From: Sphingobacteriales bacterium
GTDB taxonomy: Bacteria > Bacteroidota > Bacteroidia > Sphingobacteriales > Sphingobacteriaceae
Direction of reading: 5' to 3'
DNA length: 41,484 nucleotides
Assembly: GCA_013298995.1 (NCBI GenBank)
Contig: JAAFJW010000009.1
Location: 1 to 41,484, forward strand
A program made the translations under genes and the position numbers. Below, in pieces: positions 7,093 through 16,571 of this stretch. The notes under the pieces were generated by a model. That model did not search any database. It worked only from the letters and a program-made list of their open reading frames with translations, and was not told the DNA's origin. The stretch's first letter is position 1; each line of letters starts with the position of its first letter.

Positions 7093-8445
7093 ATGAGAAA
7101 CTTCTCATCTGGATTTAAAAATTTGGTAAAGTCGATAACACTTTTCACTTTTTTTATTTTTTCATTACCAACTTTAGTTTGTGCCCAAACTACAGCAGTT
7201 GATACATCGAAAGCAGCCGCAAGCACAGTCGCTACAGCACCAAGTGGCGATGCCGCCGCAGGCGAAGCTCTATTTAAAGCCAACTGTACATCTTGCCACG
7301 CATTAAACAAACGTGTACTAGGGCCAGCTTTGGCAGGAGTTAACAACAGGCATAACGAAGCCTGGTTGATAAAATGGATTAAAAACTCACCAGCAATGGT
7401 AGCATCGGGCGATAAAGAAGCTGTAAAAATATACGAAGAGTATAACAAAGCTGCCATGACACCATTTCCGCAGTTTAGTGATGATGATGTTAAAAACATC
7501 TTAGCCTACATTAAAGTAGAAGGCGATAAGGGACCCGTAGATAAAACAGATGGACCTAAACTACCACCAAGTGCCGATGCTGGTTACAGCAATTATATGA
7601 TTTTTGGTTTGATAGCCGTGGTTATTGTAGCCTTTTTAGTGATACTTTTACTAAACAAAGTAATAGGTACACTCGAAAGATTATTGCTAAAAAGAGATAA
7701 TGCAGGCATCACTTTACTCGAAGACGAACAATTAGATGAAAACCACCAACCTAAAGACAAACTGTATATAGCTAGAAAGCTGGTTAAAAATAAAAAATTA
7801 GTATTTTTTGTGGTACTATGTGGTGTATTAACCTTAGGCTCTTTTGGCTGGATGGATTTATGGAACACAGGCGTACAAACAGGTTACCAACCCGTACAGC
7901 CTATCAAATTTTCGCACCAGTTACACGCTGGTACTAACCAAATTAAATGTCAATATTGCCATTCAAGTGCTTGGAAATCTAAACATGCCAGCATACCATC
8001 GGCCAATGTTTGTATGAACTGCCATAAATACGTACAAGCCACTGAAAAATACAATGGCGAAATTTCTCCAGAAATTAAGAAAATTTATGCCGCTTTAGAC
8101 TATAACCCCGAAACCCAAAAATATGGCGAAAATACCCGCCCTATTGAATGGATAAGGATACATAACCTGCCCGATTTGGCTTATTTTAACCACTCGCAAC
8201 ACGTAAAAGTTGCAGGTATCGAGTGCGAAAAATGCCATGGCCCAATTAAAGAAATGGCCGAAGTTTACCAATACTCGCCTTTAACCATGAAGTGGTGTAT
8301 CAATTGCCACCGTGTAACCGAGGTAAACTCAAAAGGTAACGCCTATTACGATAAAGTATTGGCCGCACACGAAAAAATCAAAAAAGGCGAAAAAGTAACC
8401 GCAGCTGTATTAGGCGGGCTGGAGTGTGGAAAATGCCATTATTAA
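7093..8445 (+). CDS. actA: Alternative complex III subunit ActA, multiheme cytochrome c with fused N-terminal cytochrome domain
   Basis: The 450-residue protein begins with a signal peptide (residues 1-31, cleavage near VCAQ). It has one CxxCH in a class I cytochrome c-like domain (C65TSCH), then two membrane segments (about 166-188 and 235-253). A C-terminal multiheme domain carries five CxxCH motifs (286, 307, 378, 402, 445), making six covalent heme sites in all. ActA passes electrons inside the quinol:cytochrome c/oxidase oxidoreductase that replaces the bc1 complex in many Bacteroidota. The last motif lies two residues from the C-terminus. It is the first gene of the operon, with a consensus promoter upstream. 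Confidence 0.92.
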   Translation: MRNFSSGFKNLVKSITLFTFFIFSLPTLVCAQTTAVDTSKAAASTVATAPSGDAAAGEALFKANCTSCHALNKRVLGPALAGVNNRHNEAWLIKWIKNSPAMVASGDKEAVKIYEEYNKAAMTPFPQFSDDDVKNILAYIKVEGDKGPVDKTDGPKLPPSADAGYSNYMIFGLIAVVIVAFLVILLLNKVIGTLERLLLKRDNAGITLLEDEQLDENHQPKDKLYIARKLVKNKKLVFFVVLCGVLTLGSFGWMDLWNTGVQTGYQPVQPIKFSHQLHAGTNQIKCQYCHSSAWKSKHASIPSANVCMNCHKYVQATEKYNGEISPEIKKIYAALDYNPETQKYGENTRPIEWIRIHNLPDLAYFNHSQHVKVAGIECEKCHGPIKEMAEVYQYSPLTMKWCINCHRVTEVNSKGNAYYDKVLAAHEKIKKGEKVTAAVLGGLECGKCHY

Positions 8446-8480
8446 CAACATTATACAATACTACTTTTTATATAGCTTAA

Positions 8481-11477
8481 ATGGATAGCACAAAAAAATA
8501 TTGGAAAGGTTTAGACGAGCGTAACAATGCTTCTGAATTTGTGGAAAGTAATAAACACGAATTTGCCGAAGCCTTACCTATCGAAGATGTACTAGAAGGA
8601 GCGGGTTTAAGTGCACCTACTCCCCGTAGAGATTTTTTAAAAACAATGGGCTTTGGTTTAGGCGCAGTTTCTTTAGCAGCCTGTACCGTAGCACCCACCA
8701 AAAAATCTGTACCTTACTTAATTAAACCTGAAGAAGTAACCTCGGGCATACCTAACTATTACGCTTCAAGTTATAAAGGAGCAAGTATTTTAGTGAAAAC
8801 CCGCGAAGGCAGGCCAATTAAAGTAGAAGGTAACCCAGCTTGTACCATTAACAGCGGAAGTTTGGATGCACAAGCACAAGCTTCGGTGTTAGATTTGTAC
8901 GATACTGCAAAACTTAAATCACCACTACTAAACGGCGTAGAACACCCTTGGGAAGATATAGACGCTTACGCAAAAGCAGGTTTAAACAAAGCACAAGCGG
9001 CGGGTAAAACCATTGCTATTGTAACATCAACCGTAAACAGTCCTTCAACCAAAGCGGTAATTGCCGCATTTACTGCAAAATACCCAGCTACCAAACACGT
9101 AGCTTACGATGCCATATCGTACTCGGGTATCATCAATGCCAATAAAAACAGCTTTGGAAAAGCCGTTTTGCCACAATATAAATTCAACAATGCAAAAGTA
9201 ATTGTAAGTTTTGGTGCCGATTTTTTAGGCTCTTGGATTTCGCCTCTACAATACACCAAACAATACGTTTCAAACCGTAATGCGGCATCGCTCAAAAGCA
9301 AAAAAATGTCTCGCCACATACAGTTCGAAACAGGTTTAAGCTTAACAGGTACCAAAGCCGATTCGCGTATCGCTTTAAAACCATCCGAAGAAGGTATCGC
9401 ATTAGTAAACCTATACGCCGAGTTATCAGGTCAAGCAACTAGTGCAAAACTAAACAATGCCATTGCCGAAAAAGCCATTAAATTAGTAGCCAAAGAATTA
9501 AGCGCAGCCAAAGGTGCAGCGTTGGTAGTTTCAGGTTCAAACGACGAACATACACAATCTCTCGTAAACGCTATCAACAGCCTATTGGGCAGTTACGGTA
9601 CTACTATAGATTTAGACAATCCATCATACCAATACACAGGTAACGAAGCCGATTTTATGGCTTTGGTAACCCAAATGAAAGCAGGTAGTGTAGGTGCAGT
9701 TTTATTTTTAGATAGCAACCCAGCATACAACTATTGCGATTGTAAAGGTTTTAAAGAAGCCTTAACCAAAGTAGCTACCAAAATTTCTTTCTCCGATAAA
9801 AACGATGAAACAGCCAGCCTTTGCGATGCCGTTGCCATCAACCATAATTACCTAGAAGCTTGGGGCGATAGCAACCCAGTAGAAGGCTATTACGCCATTA
9901 CACAACCAACTATAAACCCAGTTTACAACTCCCGCCAAGCCGAAGAAAGTTTGTTGCAATGGGCAGATAATCCTGTTAAAGATTACTACACTTTTGTAAA
10001 AGCCAATTGGGAGGCTACCGTTTTACCTTTAGCAGGTAAAACTTGGGCAGATGTATTACAAGCAGGTTTTGTAAGCCTTCCTGCCAAAGCAATTACACCT
10101 ATTACCCTTAGCGGGGATATAAGCGCAACCATTGCCACCGTAATTAGCGAAAGCAAAAAAATGGCTGCCGCTGTTGAATTACATTTATACAACTCGGTAG
10201 CCTTGGGCGATGGTAAACAAGGTAACAATCCGTTTTTACAAGAATTGCCTGATGGCGTTTCTAAAGTAACTTGGGATAATTATGCAGCCCTAAACCCTAA
10301 GTACGCACAAAAATTAGGCATCGCCGAGTTTGATTTGGTTACCCTAAAAAGCGATACATATTCGATAGACTTACCTGTATTATTTCAACCAGGCCAAGCA
10401 CACGAAACGGTTTCGGTAGCTTTAGGTTACGGCCGCGAAAAAGTAGGTAAAGTAGGTGATGGCGTAGGTAAAAACGCTTATCCGTTTTTAGCTACAAACG
10501 GAGCCGTTACCATTACCAAAATAGAAGGCTATTACGAGCTTGCACAAACGCAAACGCACCATTCGTTCGAAGGGCGAGATATTATTAGAGAAGCCACCTT
10601 TGCCGAGTATTTAGAAAACCCAGCACACGGAAGTGGTAACCACGGCGAAAAACATAAAACCTACGATTTATGGCAAAAGTTTGAGCAACCTGGACACAAC
10701 TGGGTAATGGCCATCGACTTAAACGCCTGTACAGGTTGCGGTGCTTGTATTGTAGCTTGTAATGCCGAAAACAATGTGCCCGTGGTAGGTAAAGACGAAG
10801 TTTATCGCCGCCGCGAAATGCACTGGATACGCATTGATAGATATTACTCGTACAACGAAGAAAATAAATCAATCACCGAAGAAAAAGAGATTGATGAGAT
10901 AGAAGGTAGGATGGAAAACGTATCGGTGGTACACCAACCGATGATGTGCCAACACTGCGAACACGCACCTTGCGAAACCGTTTGCCCAGTATTAGCAACC
11001 GTACACTCATCCGAAGGTATAAACCACATGGCTTATAACCGTTGTGTGGGTACACGTTATTGCGCCAATAACTGCCCGTACAAAGTACGTAGGTTTAACT
11101 GGTTTAACTACTGGAACGACTCTAGGTTTGATAATTATTTGAACAACGAGTTTACACAATTAGCCCTAAACCCAGATGTTACTACCCGTTTTAGAGGGGT
11201 AATGGAAAAATGCTCGATGTGTGTACAACGCATACAAGCAGGTAAATTAAAAGCTAAAATTGATAAAACAACGCTTAAAGATGGCGATGTTAAAATGGCT
11301 TGCCAACAAACCTGCCCCGCAAATGCCATTATTTTTGGCGATGCCAACGACCCAGAATCGGAAGTTTCAAAAGCACTAACAGACGAGCGTGTGTATTATG
11401 TTTTAGAAGAGTTAAACGTACAACCAGGCGTGGGTTATATGACAAAAATTACAAACACAGGCTCACACGAAGCTTAA
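8481..11477 (+). CDS. actB: Alternative complex III subunit ActB, Mo-bisPGD-like and iron-sulfur fusion protein
   Basis: The 998-residue protein joins two parts. Residues about 75-720 resemble molybdopterin oxidoreductases, a domain known to lack the Mo cofactor in ACIII. Residues about 735-998 form an NrfC/PsrB-like ferredoxin domain with four Cys clusters: CTGCGACIVAC at 750-760, MCQHCEHAPCETVCP from about 822, CVGTRYCANNCP, and CSMC at 911 plus later Cys. An R49-R50-DFLK Tat-type motif sits unusually far in, followed by a hydrophobic stretch and a lipobox-like SLAAC (C68), which suggests export and possible lipidation. ActB relays electrons between quinol-side subunits and the hemes of ActA/ActE. 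It starts 35 bp after actA. Confidence 0.93.
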   Translation: MDSTKKYWKGLDERNNASEFVESNKHEFAEALPIEDVLEGAGLSAPTPRRDFLKTMGFGLGAVSLAACTVAPTKKSVPYLIKPEEVTSGIPNYYASSYKGASILVKTREGRPIKVEGNPACTINSGSLDAQAQASVLDLYDTAKLKSPLLNGVEHPWEDIDAYAKAGLNKAQAAGKTIAIVTSTVNSPSTKAVIAAFTAKYPATKHVAYDAISYSGIINANKNSFGKAVLPQYKFNNAKVIVSFGADFLGSWISPLQYTKQYVSNRNAASLKSKKMSRHIQFETGLSLTGTKADSRIALKPSEEGIALVNLYAELSGQATSAKLNNAIAEKAIKLVAKELSAAKGAALVVSGSNDEHTQSLVNAINSLLGSYGTTIDLDNPSYQYTGNEADFMALVTQMKAGSVGAVLFLDSNPAYNYCDCKGFKEALTKVATKISFSDKNDETASLCDAVAINHNYLEAWGDSNPVEGYYAITQPTINPVYNSRQAEESLLQWADNPVKDYYTFVKANWEATVLPLAGKTWADVLQAGFVSLPAKAITPITLSGDISATIATVISESKKMAAAVELHLYNSVALGDGKQGNNPFLQELPDGVSKVTWDNYAALNPKYAQKLGIAEFDLVTLKSDTYSIDLPVLFQPGQAHETVSVALGYGREKVGKVGDGVGKNAYPFLATNGAVTITKIEGYYELAQTQTHHSFEGRDIIREATFAEYLENPAHGSGNHGEKHKTYDLWQKFEQPGHNWVMAIDLNACTGCGACIVACNAENNVPVVGKDEVYRRREMHWIRIDRYYSYNEENKSITEEKEIDEIEGRMENVSVVHQPMMCQHCEHAPCETVCPVLATVHSSEGINHMAYNRCVGTRYCANNCPYKVRRFNWFNYWNDSRFDNYLNNEFTQLALNPDVTTRFRGVMEKCSMCVQRIQAGKLKAKIDKTTLKDGDVKMACQQTCPANAIIFGDANDPESEVSKALTDERVYYVLEELNVQPGVGYMTKITNTGSHEA

Positions 11478-11499
11478 AAATTATAAATCTGATTAAGAT

Positions 11500-12972
11500 A
11501 TGTCATCACATAACGAATCAATACTAAGAGAACCCCTAATAACGGGTAAAAACATTACTTACGCTAGAATTACCGAAGAGGTTTTATGGCCAGTAGAAAA
11601 CAAGCCTAATAAGGCTTGGTGGATAGGTTTTATTGTTGCTGCAATGGGCGCAAGTTTATGGGTAGTAGCAGTAGGTTACACCTTTTGGAATGGTATAGGT
11701 AGCTGGGGATTAAATAAAACTGTGGGTTGGGCTTGGGATATTACAGGTTTCGTATGGTGGGTAGGTATTGGCCATGCCGGAACTTTAATTTCTGCCGTAT
11801 TATTATTATTCCGCCAAAATTGGCGAAACTCTATTAACCGTTCGGCAGAGGCGATGACTATTTTTGCTGTAATATGTGCGGCAACGTATGTAGTATCGCA
11901 CATGGGAAGGCCTTGGTTGGCTTATTGGCCATTGCCATTGCCCAATCAATTCGGTTCGCTTTGGGTAAACTTTAACTCACCATTGGTATGGGATGTATTT
12001 GCTATTTCAACATATTTCTCAGTATCCCTAGTGTTTTGGTACGTGGGTTTACTGCCCGATATTGCCACCATTAGAGACAGAGCTACTGGTTTACGCCGTA
12101 GAATATACTCTATTATGTCTTTCGGTTGGACTGGGTCGGTAAAAACTTGGCAACGTTTCGAGATTGTGTCTTTAGTTTTAGCAGGCGTATCAACACCATT
12201 GGTATTATCGGTACACACCATTGTATCAATGGATTTTGCAACATCAGTAATTCCTGGTTGGCATACCACTATTTTCCCTCCGTACTTTGTGGCAGGTGCA
12301 ATTTTCTCGGGCTTTGCCATGGTACAAACGCTGTTGTTAATTACCCGTAAAGTATTGGGGTTAGAAAACTACATTACCATGTTCCACATCGAATCAATGA
12401 ACAAAATTATTGTTTTAACAGGTTCAATAGTTGGGGTTGCATATTTAACCGAGTTGTTTATAGCCTGGTACTCTGGTGCCGAGTACGAGCAATATGCTTT
12501 CTTAAACAGAATATCGGGACCCTACTGGTGGGCTTATGCCATCATGATGACTTGTAATGTAATTACGCCACAATTATTTTGGTTCGAAAAAATACGTACA
12601 CATATTGGTATATCGTGGATACTTTCTATTATTGTAAATATAGGTATGTGGTTCGAGCGATTTGTAATTATTGTAACTTCATTACATAGAGATTATTTAC
12701 CATCAAGCTGGGTAATGTTTTATCCTACTTGGGTTGATATATCTATTTTTATAGGTTCTATAGGTGTTTTCTTTACTTTGTTTTTATTATTTATTAGGGT
12801 ATTGCCTTCGGTGGCAATGGCCGAGGTAAGGTTATTAGTAAAAACATCGTCCGAACAAGCTAAAAAGAAACTGTTAGAAGAAGGTAAATTGAAACCAGAA
12901 GAGGCCCAATTTTACAAAGAATCGTTAAATAAATACGACAGTGTTGACCAAGCCGATTACGCAAACGTTTAG
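11500..12972 (+). CDS. actC: Alternative complex III subunit ActC, NrfD/PsrC-like quinol-binding membrane protein
   Basis: The 490-residue polytopic protein has about ten hydrophobic helices. It resembles the NrfD/PsrC family, including an early WWIGF segment and the HxGTL and HMGRPW motifs (near residues 92 and 130), typical of this subunit. In ACIII, ActC is the membrane subunit thought to bind and oxidise menaquinol and to take part in proton translocation. The C-terminus is a charged, probably cytoplasmic tail. It follows actB by 22 bp and precedes actD by 2 bp. Confidence 0.93.
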   Translation: MSSHNESILREPLITGKNITYARITEEVLWPVENKPNKAWWIGFIVAAMGASLWVVAVGYTFWNGIGSWGLNKTVGWAWDITGFVWWVGIGHAGTLISAVLLLFRQNWRNSINRSAEAMTIFAVICAATYVVSHMGRPWLAYWPLPLPNQFGSLWVNFNSPLVWDVFAISTYFSVSLVFWYVGLLPDIATIRDRATGLRRRIYSIMSFGWTGSVKTWQRFEIVSLVLAGVSTPLVLSVHTIVSMDFATSVIPGWHTTIFPPYFVAGAIFSGFAMVQTLLLITRKVLGLENYITMFHIESMNKIIVLTGSIVGVAYLTELFIAWYSGAEYEQYAFLNRISGPYWWAYAIMMTCNVITPQLFWFEKIRTHIGISWILSIIVNIGMWFERFVIIVTSLHRDYLPSSWVMFYPTWVDISIFIGSIGVFFTLFLLFIRVLPSVAMAEVRLLVKTSSEQAKKKLLEEGKLKPEEAQFYKESLNKYDSVDQADYANV

Positions 12973-12974
12973 AT

Positions 12975-13511
12975 ATGAGTAAGATTAAATATATACTAGG
13001 TCTGTTTGATGACCCCGATGATATGATGCATGGCATTGATAAGTTAAAGCAAAATAACTTTAGTGTTTATGATGTTTACACACCAATGCCTATCCACGGC
13101 ATCGAAGCTAAATTAGGTGTTAAACGTAGCCGCTTACCTATTGTAGCTTTTTGTTGCGGTATTACAGGTACTTGTACGGCATTAACGTTAATGTGGTACA
13201 CTTTATCGTACGATTGGCCGATGAATATCGGCGGAAAGCCAAACTTTGCTTTGCCCGATTTTATTCCGATTACGTTTGAGTTAACGGTACTGTTTTGTGC
13301 CTTTGGTATGGTGGGTGCTTTCTTTTTCAAAAACCACTTTTTCCCAGGCAGAGCACCACGTGTGATGGAACTAAGGGCTACAACCGATAAATTTGTGATT
13401 GCTATTGATGCCAAATTAAACACCAACCACAACCAAATCGACGAATTGTTAAGAGAGGCTGGTGCAACAGAAATTAAGCACAATGATAGAAAGTATGTTA
13501 GTTATGAATAA
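12975..13511 (+). CDS. actD: Alternative complex III subunit ActD (DUF3341)
   Basis: This 178-residue protein has the DUF3341 pattern: a soluble N-terminal segment beginning YILGLFDDPDDMMHGIDKL, with VYTPMPIHG near residues 35-43. Two membrane helices follow (about 55-77 and 102-122), linked by a loop with FALPDFIPI, and a C-terminal soluble part. ActD anchors peripheral ACIII subunits to the membrane; a direct redox role is not expected because no cofactor ligands are visible. Its stop overlaps the preferred actE start by 8 nt. Confidence 0.93.
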   Translation: MSKIKYILGLFDDPDDMMHGIDKLKQNNFSVYDVYTPMPIHGIEAKLGVKRSRLPIVAFCCGITGTCTALTLMWYTLSYDWPMNIGGKPNFALPDFIPITFELTVLFCAFGMVGAFFFKNHFFPGRAPRVMELRATTDKFVIAIDAKLNTNHNQIDELLREAGATEIKHNDRKYVSYE

Positions 13512-14082
13512 GAAAATAGCCATTATCGTTTTTGTAATGATTGCTGTATCGGCAATAATTACTTCTTGTAAGGATAAAAGAAGCCGAGGCTTAGAGTACG
13601 CCCCTAATATGTATGAGCCTATTGCCTATAACCCCGACCAAAAAAACGCAAATTTTGCTGATGGTAAAACCGCACAAACTCCCCCCAAGGGAACAAACCC
13701 TATTGGTTTTGCAAGGTTTGATTACCCCGATACCCGCGAAGGTTACGATGCTGCAAGCCTAGCGGCTGTTAATCCTTTGGTTAGAAATAAAAAGAATTTG
13801 GTAGAAGGGCAACAACTTTACCTTGCCATGTGTAGCCCTTGCCACGGCGATAAAGGCGCTGGTAACGGGCATATTGTTGAGTTGGGTAAGTACCCAGCAC
13901 CCCCATCGTATGCCAATGGTACATCATCACGTGGTGGTGCTATGAAAGATTTAACCGATGGTAAAATATACCACACCATACAATACGGCCTTAATTTAAT
14001 GGGCTCTTATGCTTCGCAGCTTTCGCCACAAGAACGCTGGAAAGTAGTTATGTATGTACACGAATTACAAACAATAAAATAA
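13504..14082 (+). CDS. actE: Alternative complex III subunit ActE, lipoprotein monoheme cytochrome c
   Basis: I place the start at the ATG at 13504, which gives 192 residues with a short lipoprotein signal (hydrophobic core then IITSC, Cys about residue 21). An in-frame ATG at 13462 would hide this signal behind 14 extra residues inside actD. The mature protein has one heme c site (CSPCH) in a region with HGDKGAGNGHI and a C-terminal VMYVHELQ helix, as in monoheme class I cytochromes c. In ACIII, ActE is the peripheral monoheme subunit near the exit toward the oxidase. It overlaps actD by 8 nt. Confidence 0.9.
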   Translation: MNKKIAIIVFVMIAVSAIITSCKDKRSRGLEYAPNMYEPIAYNPDQKNANFADGKTAQTPPKGTNPIGFARFDYPDTREGYDAASLAAVNPLVRNKKNLVEGQQLYLAMCSPCHGDKGAGNGHIVELGKYPAPPSYANGTSSRGGAMKDLTDGKIYHTIQYGLNLMGSYASQLSPQERWKVVMYVHELQTIK

Positions 14083-14099
14083 CAAATCAAGACGATATA

Positions 14100-15326
14100 A
14101 TGGGAGCCCATAATCACAGTCACACTTATAATTTTTCGGAGCAATTTGCTTTTGGTGGCAAGCTAAAAATGTTTAGTTTAATTGCTGTTTTGGTAGGCAT
14201 TGCTGCCGTAGCTTACGGTTTTTTAACAGGCCATGCCGAACGTACTTTTCTTAACTTGTTGTTAATGAGTTATTATTTCACATGCGTTTGCGCAGCGGGT
14301 TTGTTTTTTATGTCCATCCAATTTGTGGCACAAGCAGGCTGGTCGGCAGGTTTATTACGAGTACCACAAGCATTTGCCCGCATTTTACCCTATGCAAGTT
14401 TAATTTTAATAGTGGTTGTAGCTGCAGGTTTATTCTCGCACAATTTATACCATCACTGGGCTGGCCACGGTTTAACCGACCCTAAAAGTGAGCATTTTGA
14501 CCCTGTAATTGCAGGTAAATCGGCTTACTTAAATATACCTTTCTTTTTATCAAGGTTGATTATTTTCTTGGGTTCTTACAGCATATTTGCTGTATTAATG
14601 ACTAAATTATCGGTAAACGAAGATTTAGTTGGAGGGTTAAAATCTCACAATAAAAGCATTAAATACGCTGCTATATTTTTAGTAATATTTGGTTTTACAG
14701 CACCTATTTGGTCGTTCGATACCATTATGTCTTTAGAAGCCCATTGGTTTTCAACCATGTTTGGTTGGTATAATTTTGCGGCTATGTGGATTGTGGGTTT
14801 AGCGGCCATTACCTTAACGGTTATATCTCTTAAAAAAGCAGGTTATTTACCTTGGATTAACGAGAACCATATTCACGATTTAGGTAAATTTGTTTTTGCT
14901 TTTTCTATTTTTTGGACTTACATTTGGTTTGCTCAATTTTTATTGATTTACTACGCAAACATTCCAGAAGAAACGGTGTATTTTTATAAGCGCTGGGAAG
15001 GCAATTACTGGAACCTATTTTTATTAAATTTGGTTATCAACTTTCTATCGCCTGTACTAATTTTAATGACACGTGATAATAAACGAAAACTAAACGTAAT
15101 GATGTTTGTTTGTATATTAATACTTTGTGGCCACTGGTTAGATTATTATATGATGATAATGCCAGGTACATTGGCCGCCGAAGCAGGTTTTAACTTTATT
15201 GAGGTAGGTGTTGCACTAGGTTTTGTAGGTTTATTTATTTTCTTAATGTTAAGCGGTTTAAGTAAATATTCGTTAGCACCCAAAAACCATCCGTTTTTAG
15301 ATGAAAGTGTACACCACCAAATTTAG
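14100..15326 (+). CDS. actF: Alternative complex III subunit ActF, polytopic membrane protein
   Basis: The 408-residue protein has about ten predicted membrane helices and a His-rich start (GAHNHSHTY). It is the ActC-related second large membrane subunit of ACIII, with characteristic segments such as FTAPIWSFDTIMSLEAHWFSTMFGWY (positions about 200-225, longer than quoted safely as motif: key W, D, E and H residues) and a YKRWEGNYW loop. It packs beside ActC and is thought to contribute to proton pathways. It starts 17 bp after actE; coxB follows 20 bp later, so complex III and oxidase genes form one transcription unit. Confidence 0.92.
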   Translation: MGAHNHSHTYNFSEQFAFGGKLKMFSLIAVLVGIAAVAYGFLTGHAERTFLNLLLMSYYFTCVCAAGLFFMSIQFVAQAGWSAGLLRVPQAFARILPYASLILIVVVAAGLFSHNLYHHWAGHGLTDPKSEHFDPVIAGKSAYLNIPFFLSRLIIFLGSYSIFAVLMTKLSVNEDLVGGLKSHNKSIKYAAIFLVIFGFTAPIWSFDTIMSLEAHWFSTMFGWYNFAAMWIVGLAAITLTVISLKKAGYLPWINENHIHDLGKFVFAFSIFWTYIWFAQFLLIYYANIPEETVYFYKRWEGNYWNLFLLNLVINFLSPVLILMTRDNKRKLNVMMFVCILILCGHWLDYYMMIMPGTLAAEAGFNFIEVGVALGFVGLFIFLMLSGLSKYSLAPKNHPFLDESVHHQI

Positions 15327-15346
15327 TACTATTTAGTAATTAGGAT

Positions 15347-16552
15347 ATGAAAATTTCGAAATATATAAACACCAAATCCGTTTTTGCTCTTATAGCAATT
15401 ATTGGCTTATTTGTAAATAATTTATTTGCCCAAGCAGCAGCAACCGCAACCACCGCTGTTGTTGACCCCGAAAAAAATGCTTACGTACCTAAAATGGTAA
15501 CGTATTATTTGCTATTATTTTTACTGGTTTGTATTGTTATTGCTTTAATAGGTAAAATTTTATCGGTTTACGATTTAACCAAAAAAGTACAAGGGGCTAA
15601 AGAAGGTTTTTCGTGGGATAAATTTAACGGTATTTTGTTTTTACTGTTTTTGGTAGTAGGGTTGTATGGTGCTTATTGGTCGTACACGGTACAAGGCGCA
15701 CAAATTTTACCAGAGTCGGCATCGGAACATGGTGTAAAAATTGATGAAATGTTTAACGTTACTTTAATTATTACTACCATAGTTTTTGTAGTTACACATA
15801 TATTATTGTTCGTGTTTTCGTACAAATACAGCTATAACAAAAAGAAAAGAGCACATTTTATCCCTCATAACGATACTTTAGAAAAATACTGGACAGTAAT
15901 ACCCGCCATTGTTTTAACTATTTTAGTATTACTAGGCTTTTTTACTTGGAGAGATATTACCAATATATCGCAAGATGGTATAAGAAACGCTATACATATT
16001 GAAGTTACTGGCCACCAGTTTGCTTGGGAGGTGCGCTACGGCGGAAAAGACAATGTAAACGGACGTAAAAACTACAAATTAATTGGAAATTTAGGTGGCT
16101 TAAACAGCTTAGGTTTAGATTTATCAGATAAAAGCAATTATGATGATTTAACAGTTAGTGAAATTGTACTTCCTATTGGAAAGCCAGTAAGGTTTACTTT
16201 AGGCTCAAAAGATGTTTTGCATAGTTTTTATATGCCACATTTTAGGGCTCAAATGAACTGTGTACCAGGTATGGCTACCAGTTTTCAGTTTACGCCAAGG
16301 CTAACCACTGCCGATATGCGAGATAAAGTAAACGACCCTAACTTTAACTATTTTTTGTTGTGTGCTAAAATATGCGGAGGCTCGCACTATAACATGAAGT
16401 TTGCGGTTAAAGTAGTAAGCCAAAAAGAATACGATAAATGGCTAGCCGAGCAAAAACCTTTGGTTACGGCTGCAATGATAAAATCGTACCAAGAGAGTTT
16501 AGCCCAAAAAGATACTAAAGTAGCGGATAACAAAATTGCTTTAAATAATTAG
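15347..16552 (+). CDS. coxB: Cytochrome c oxidase subunit II
   Basis: The 401-residue protein has a signal-like N-terminus (about 1-29), then three hydrophobic segments (about 48-70, 100-120, 137-160, with a further helix near 183-205). A periplasmic cupredoxin domain carries the CuA site: H292, then C339-A-K-I-C343-G-G-S-H347-Y-N-M350. The residue between the two Cys that is Glu in bovine and Paracoccus enzymes (a Mg ligand) is Lys here. No C-terminal CxxCH is present, so this is not a caa3-type fusion and electrons must arrive from a separate cytochrome such as ActE. It is followed 19 bp later by coxA. Confidence 0.95.
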   Translation: MKISKYINTKSVFALIAIIGLFVNNLFAQAAATATTAVVDPEKNAYVPKMVTYYLLLFLLVCIVIALIGKILSVYDLTKKVQGAKEGFSWDKFNGILFLLFLVVGLYGAYWSYTVQGAQILPESASEHGVKIDEMFNVTLIITTIVFVVTHILLFVFSYKYSYNKKKRAHFIPHNDTLEKYWTVIPAIVLTILVLLGFFTWRDITNISQDGIRNAIHIEVTGHQFAWEVRYGGKDNVNGRKNYKLIGNLGGLNSLGLDLSDKSNYDDLTVSEIVLPIGKPVRFTLGSKDVLHSFYMPHFRAQMNCVPGMATSFQFTPRLTTADMRDKVNDPNFNYFLLCAKICGGSHYNMKFAVKVVSQKEYDKWLAEQKPLVTAAMIKSYQESLAQKDTKVADNKIALNN

Positions 16553-16571
16553 ATTTAAGAACGAGGATATT

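Noticed and set aside
13462-13503. Longer start for ActE.
   Set aside because: It adds 14 residues lying inside actD and hides a clean lipoprotein signal that begins at 13504.
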